The position numbers were made by a program, and so were the translations under genes. Positions 61,105-64,000 of a stretch of DNA of 64,000 nucleotides are shown piece by piece; the first letter of the stretch is position 1; each line of letters starts with the position of its first letter. Under the pieces are notes generated by a model, which was not told the DNA's origin, ran no database searches, and saw nothing but the letters and a program-made list of their open reading frames with translations. The DNA is taken from assembly GCF_019655435.1 (NCBI RefSeq), contig NZ_BPFH01000004.1, forward strand, positions 372,001 through 436,000, given 5' to 3'. The DNA is from Jannaschia pagri. GTDB taxonomy: Bacteria > Pseudomonadota > Alphaproteobacteria > Rhodobacterales > Rhodobacteraceae.

Positions 61105-61235
61105 GTTCGCCTCTCCCGCGCTTTGTTTCCCAGCAGCGTTTCGCTTCGCCTTGACCCTGCCCCCGGCCGTTGGGCATGTATAGCCCCGACGTGCCCGGCT
61201 TGGCACCCCCGATGGCGCCCGACGGAGGGAACGGC

Positions 61236-61817
61236 TTGCTCCTGCTGATAGATAATTACGACAGTTTCACTTGGAACCTTGTGCATTACGTCGCCGAACA
61301 GGGCGCGGATGTTCGGGTCGTGCGAAACGACGATTTAGATACCCAAGCCGCCATGGCATTGAACCCAGCGGGCGTGCTGCTGTCCCCCGGTCCCTGTACG
61401 CCGGATGATGCGGGCATCTGCCTCGCGATGGTCGAGGCCTGCGCCGAGACGAAGACGCCGCTCATGGGTGTTTGCCTTGGGCATCAGTCCATTGGTCAGG
61501 CTTTTGGCGGCAAGGTGGTCCGCGCGCCCGAGATCGTTCATGGGAAGCTGGGCCGCATGGAAAACGACGGGACCGGCGTGTTTGCCGGTTTGCCAAGCGC
61601 CTTTGACGCCACGCGCTACCATTCGCTGATCGTTGAGCGGGACACTCTGCCAGACGAATTGCACGTGAATGCCGAACTGTCAGACGGGACGATCATGGGG
61701 CTGCGTCATAAGACGTTGCCTATCCACGGTGTGCAGTTCCATCCCGAAAGCATCGCGTCGGAGCATGGTCACGCCATGCTGAAGACCTTCCTCGATATGA
61801 TGCCCGTCGCCGCATGA
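61236..61817 (+). CDS. trpG: Anthranilate synthase component II (glutamine amidotransferase)
   Basis: Supplies ammonia from glutamine to TrpE (193 aa). The amidotransferase triad is Cys in [11 protein letters not shown] and His/Glu in [13 protein letters not shown]; the start [17 protein letters not shown] is diagnostic. I choose a TTG start at 61236 because GGAGG lies seven bases before it and the resulting length equals the family norm. ATG 61212 is an alternative. trpE is not next to it in this window. Confidence 0.88.
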   Translation: MLLLIDNYDSFTWNLVHYVAEQGADVRVVRNDDLDTQAAMALNPAGVLLSPGPCTPDDAGICLAMVEACAETKTPLMGVCLGHQSIGQAFGGKVVRAPEIVHGKLGRMENDGTGVFAGLPSAFDATRYHSLIVERDTLPDELHVNAELSDGTIMGLRHKTLPIHGVQFHPESIASEHGHAMLKTFLDMMPVAA

Positions 61818-62830
61818 CCGATCTGAAACCGATCCTGAACGCGGCGCCTGACCGTGCTCTGACCCGCGCCGAGGCGGAACAGGCCTTCGCGACGTTCTTC
61901 GACGGGGATGCAACCCCGGCTCAGATCGCGGGTCTGCTCATGGCGCTGCGCACGCGGGGTGAGACGATTGATGAGATCGCCGCCGCCGCCGCCGCCATGC
62001 GCGCCCGTTGTAACCGGGTCGAGGCCCCCGCTGGCGCCATGGACATTGTGGGCACGGGCGGCGACGGAAAAGGGACGTTGAACATCTCCACGGCCACGGC
62101 CTTTGTCGTGGCAGGTGCGGGCGTCCCCGTCGCCAAACACGGCAACCGCAACCTGTCGTCCAAATCCGGCGCGGCTGATGTTTTGACGCAGATGGGCATC
62201 GAGGTGAACGTGGGCGCCGACGTTGCGCAACGGGCTCTGCACGATGTGGGCATCTGCTTCATGATGGCGCCGATGCACCACCCCGCCACGCGCCATGTAA
62301 TGCCGGTGCGGGGGGAGCTGGGGACGCGGACGGTGTTCAACATCCTTGGACCGCTCACGAATCCAGCCGGTGTGACGCGACAGCTTACTGGCGCCTATTC
62401 GAAAGATCTGATCCGCCCCATGGCCGAGGTGTTACTGGCCTTGGGCTCTGACAAAGCCTGGCTGGTGCACGGACATGACGGCACGGATGAAATCTCCATT
62501 GCCGGCCCCACGTCGTTGGCCATGCTGGATGGCGGTAAGGTGACCGAAGGTGAGATCACGCCGTCCGACGCCGGGCTGCCGACCCATCCCTTTGAGGCGA
62601 TCCTTGGTGGTGCGCCCGAAGAAAACGGCAGAGCGTTCGGCGCGCTGATGGATGGCGCAGGCGGTGCCTATCGCGATGCGGTCCTTTTGAATGCAGCGGC
62701 GGCGCTCTTGGTTGCCGATGCTGTGAAGACACTCCCGGAAGGCGTTGAAATGGCGGCAACCTCAATTGACAGCGGCGCGGCCTTGGGCAAGGTCGAGGCC
62801 CTGGCCCGTCTGACGTCGGAGGCGACATGA
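61814..62830 (+). CDS. trpD: Anthranilate phosphoribosyltransferase
   Basis: Transfers phosphoribose to anthranilate (338 aa). The PRPP site is [17 protein letters not shown], followed by [19 protein letters not shown], which holds the anthranilate-binding site. Its ATG overlaps the trpG stop by four bases and its stop overlaps trpC by four bases, making one coupled unit. Confidence 0.96.
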   Translation: MTDLKPILNAAPDRALTRAEAEQAFATFFDGDATPAQIAGLLMALRTRGETIDEIAAAAAAMRARCNRVEAPAGAMDIVGTGGDGKGTLNISTATAFVVAGAGVPVAKHGNRNLSSKSGAADVLTQMGIEVNVGADVAQRALHDVGICFMMAPMHHPATRHVMPVRGELGTRTVFNILGPLTNPAGVTRQLTGAYSKDLIRPMAEVLLALGSDKAWLVHGHDGTDEISIAGPTSLAMLDGGKVTEGEITPSDAGLPTHPFEAILGGAPEENGRAFGALMDGAGGAYRDAVLLNAAAALLVADAVKTLPEGVEMAATSIDSGAALGKVEALARLTSEAT

Positions 62831-63639
62831 GCACCCCAACGATCCTCGACAAGATCAAAGCTTATAAGCTGGAAGAAATCGCCGCGCGGAAAGAGGCCCG
62901 CTCTCAGGAGGCGATCGACGCCGCCGCGCGATCCGCGCCCGCCGTTCGCAACTTTTCCCAAGCCCTTCAATCGGCTACCTTTGGTGGTTACGGACTTATC
63001 GCTGAGATCAAAAAGGCTAGTCCGTCCAAGGGTTTGATCCGCGCCGATTTCGACCCGCCCGTTCTGGCCCAAGCCTACGAAGCGGGCGGCGCAACCTGTT
63101 TGTCGGTTCTGACGGATGGACCATCGTTCCAGGGGGACGATGACTACCTCGTCGCCGCCCGCGATGCCGTGTCATTGCCGGTCCTGCGCAAAGACTTCCT
63201 CTATGATCCGTGGCAAGTCGCCGAGAGCCGCAGCCTGGGCGCCGATTGCATCCTGATCATTATGGCGAGCGTCTCTGACGCCCAAGCGCTGGAGCTGGAA
63301 GCGGCTGCAACCGAATGGGGTATGGATGCGCTGATCGAGATCCATAACAGGGAAGAGTTGGAGCGCGCGGAACAGCTCAAATCCCCGCTTCTGGGGATAA
63401 ACAACCGTGATTTGAACACCTTCGTGACTGACCTTAATGTGACTAAGGACTTGTCGCGCCGCGCTTCCGAGGACCGATTGCTCGTGTCGGAAAGCGGCCT
63501 GTCGACGCCAGAGGATCTGGCCGACATGGCGCAATACGGCGCGCGGTGTTTCCTGATCGGCGAAAGCTTGATGCGGCAAGAGGATGTTACGACAGCAACC
63601 CGCCGATTGCTCGCCAACCCCTTGGTGCCCCAGCGATGA
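62827..63639 (+). CDS. trpC: Indole-3-glycerol phosphate synthase
   Basis: TIM-barrel enzyme (270 aa) converting CdRP to indole-glycerol phosphate. The catalytic lysine segment is [28 protein letters not shown] and [14 protein letters not shown] are further active-site blocks, and ISESG-type [11 protein letters not shown] closes the phosphate site. The trpF and trpBA genes are not in the window. Confidence 0.96.
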   Translation: MSTPTILDKIKAYKLEEIAARKEARSQEAIDAAARSAPAVRNFSQALQSATFGGYGLIAEIKKASPSKGLIRADFDPPVLAQAYEAGGATCLSVLTDGPSFQGDDDYLVAARDAVSLPVLRKDFLYDPWQVAESRSLGADCILIIMASVSDAQALELEAAATEWGMDALIEIHNREELERAEQLKSPLLGINNRDLNTFVTDLNVTKDLSRRASEDRLLVSESGLSTPEDLADMAQYGARCFLIGESLMRQEDVTTATRRLLANPLVPQR

Positions 63640-64000
63640 GCGGCCTGACGCATTTCGACGCCCAGGGTGCGGCGCATATGGTGGATGTGTCCGGCAAGGA
63701 CAGCACGCACCGGGTTGCCGTGGCCAGTGGCAGCGTCTCGATGGCTCCAGAGACGCTGGCCTTGGTCACCGAGGGCACCGCGAAGAAAGGGGACGTCTCG
63801 GGCGTCGCCCGGTTGGCCGGGATCATGGGGGCGAAGCGAACGTCGGACCTTATCCCGCTCTGTCACCCGCTGCCGCTGACCAAAGTGGCCATCGACATCA
63901 CGCCCGATCCCGCTCTGCCCGGTGTGCGTATCTCTGCGACCGTGGGGACCACGGGGCAAACAGGCGTTGAGATGGAGGCGTTGACCGCCGTCTCAGTCGC
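63636..64000 (+). CDS. moaC: Cyclic pyranopterin monophosphate synthase MoaC, cut by the window edge
   Basis: Second enzyme of molybdopterin synthesis. The visible 121 codons start [20 protein letters not shown] and contain [20 protein letters not shown] and [12 protein letters not shown], the signatures of MoaC. The ATG overlaps the trpC stop by four bases, so molybdenum cofactor synthesis is coupled to tryptophan genes. The C-terminus is beyond the window. Confidence 0.92.
   Translation, partial: MSGLTHFDAQGAAHMVDVSGKDSTHRVAVASGSVSMAPETLALVTEGTAKKGDVSGVARLAGIMGAKRTSDLIPLCHPLPLTKVAIDITPDPALPGVRISATVGTTGQTGVEMEALTAVSV

Overview
The window looks like chromosome of a marine alphaproteobacterium of the Rhodobacterales (roseobacter group). 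The basis is the high-GC, densely overlapping gene layout, a sciP-ctrA cell-cycle pair, a ribosomal protein L21 carrying a long C-terminal extension, a trpGDC-moaC cluster, DUF2852 and RDD genes, an Entner-Doudoroff edd-eda pair and a choline importer. This assignment is inference from gene content; there is no rRNA in the window. I found no insertion sequence, prophage, CRISPR array or replication origin, and one tRNA (Ser, anticodon CGA).

Layout. 1-3.8 kb: the 5' part of a LuxR-type autoinducer regulator (cut by the window edge), divergent from the choline ABC transporter choXWV. 3.8-18.9 kb: a long minus-strand run. In transcription order it holds rplU-rpmA, GNAT-lysE-GNAT, obgE-proB-proA, a trans-sulfuration PLP enzyme, then phoR-pstSCAB-phoU-phoB with a three-repeat Pho box before pstS. 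18.9-23.4 kb: a DUF2059 exported protein, tRNA-Ser, and copA-cueR with a textbook CueR promoter. 23.4-27.5 kb: a four-gene catabolic operon (enolase-superfamily dehydratase, zinc alcohol dehydrogenase, SDR, kynureninase). 27.5-32.7 kb: a small membrane-protein candidate, an FAD/GcvT demethylating dehydrogenase, a MobA-like nucleotidyltransferase and a GAF-EAL c-di-GMP phosphodiesterase.

33.3-43.2 kb: lipA, an exported hypothetical protein, speB, a flavin reductase, the overlapping operon cysS-cimA-methyltransferase-NDUFAF6-like protein, an aminotransferase and a PEP-mutase-like enzyme. 43.2-47.2 kb: an NTF2-like protein, eda and edd with a LacI-type operator, hisI and an IscU-like scaffold. 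47.2-53.7 kb: a cytosolic chemoreceptor, then the repair genes ligA-recG followed by a 41-residue membrane-protein gene that sits behind a LexA-type box. 53.7-54.9 kb is a gene-poor stretch containing what looks like a decayed gene. 54.9-64 kb: ctrA and sciP, mnmA, DUF2852 and RDD proteins, bpt, a YibQ-like deacetylase, and trpG-trpD-trpC-moaC (moaC cut by the right edge).

Most of the window is ordinary housekeeping. The items most worth a second look are the LexA-box small membrane protein next to recG, the sciP-ctrA arrangement with a CtrA site between them, the chemoreceptor with a cysteine-bearing C-terminal module and a candidate CtrA site, the kynureninase inside a sugar-acid-like operon, the L21 fusion with its structured leader, and the small gene at 27.7 kb with its own terminator.
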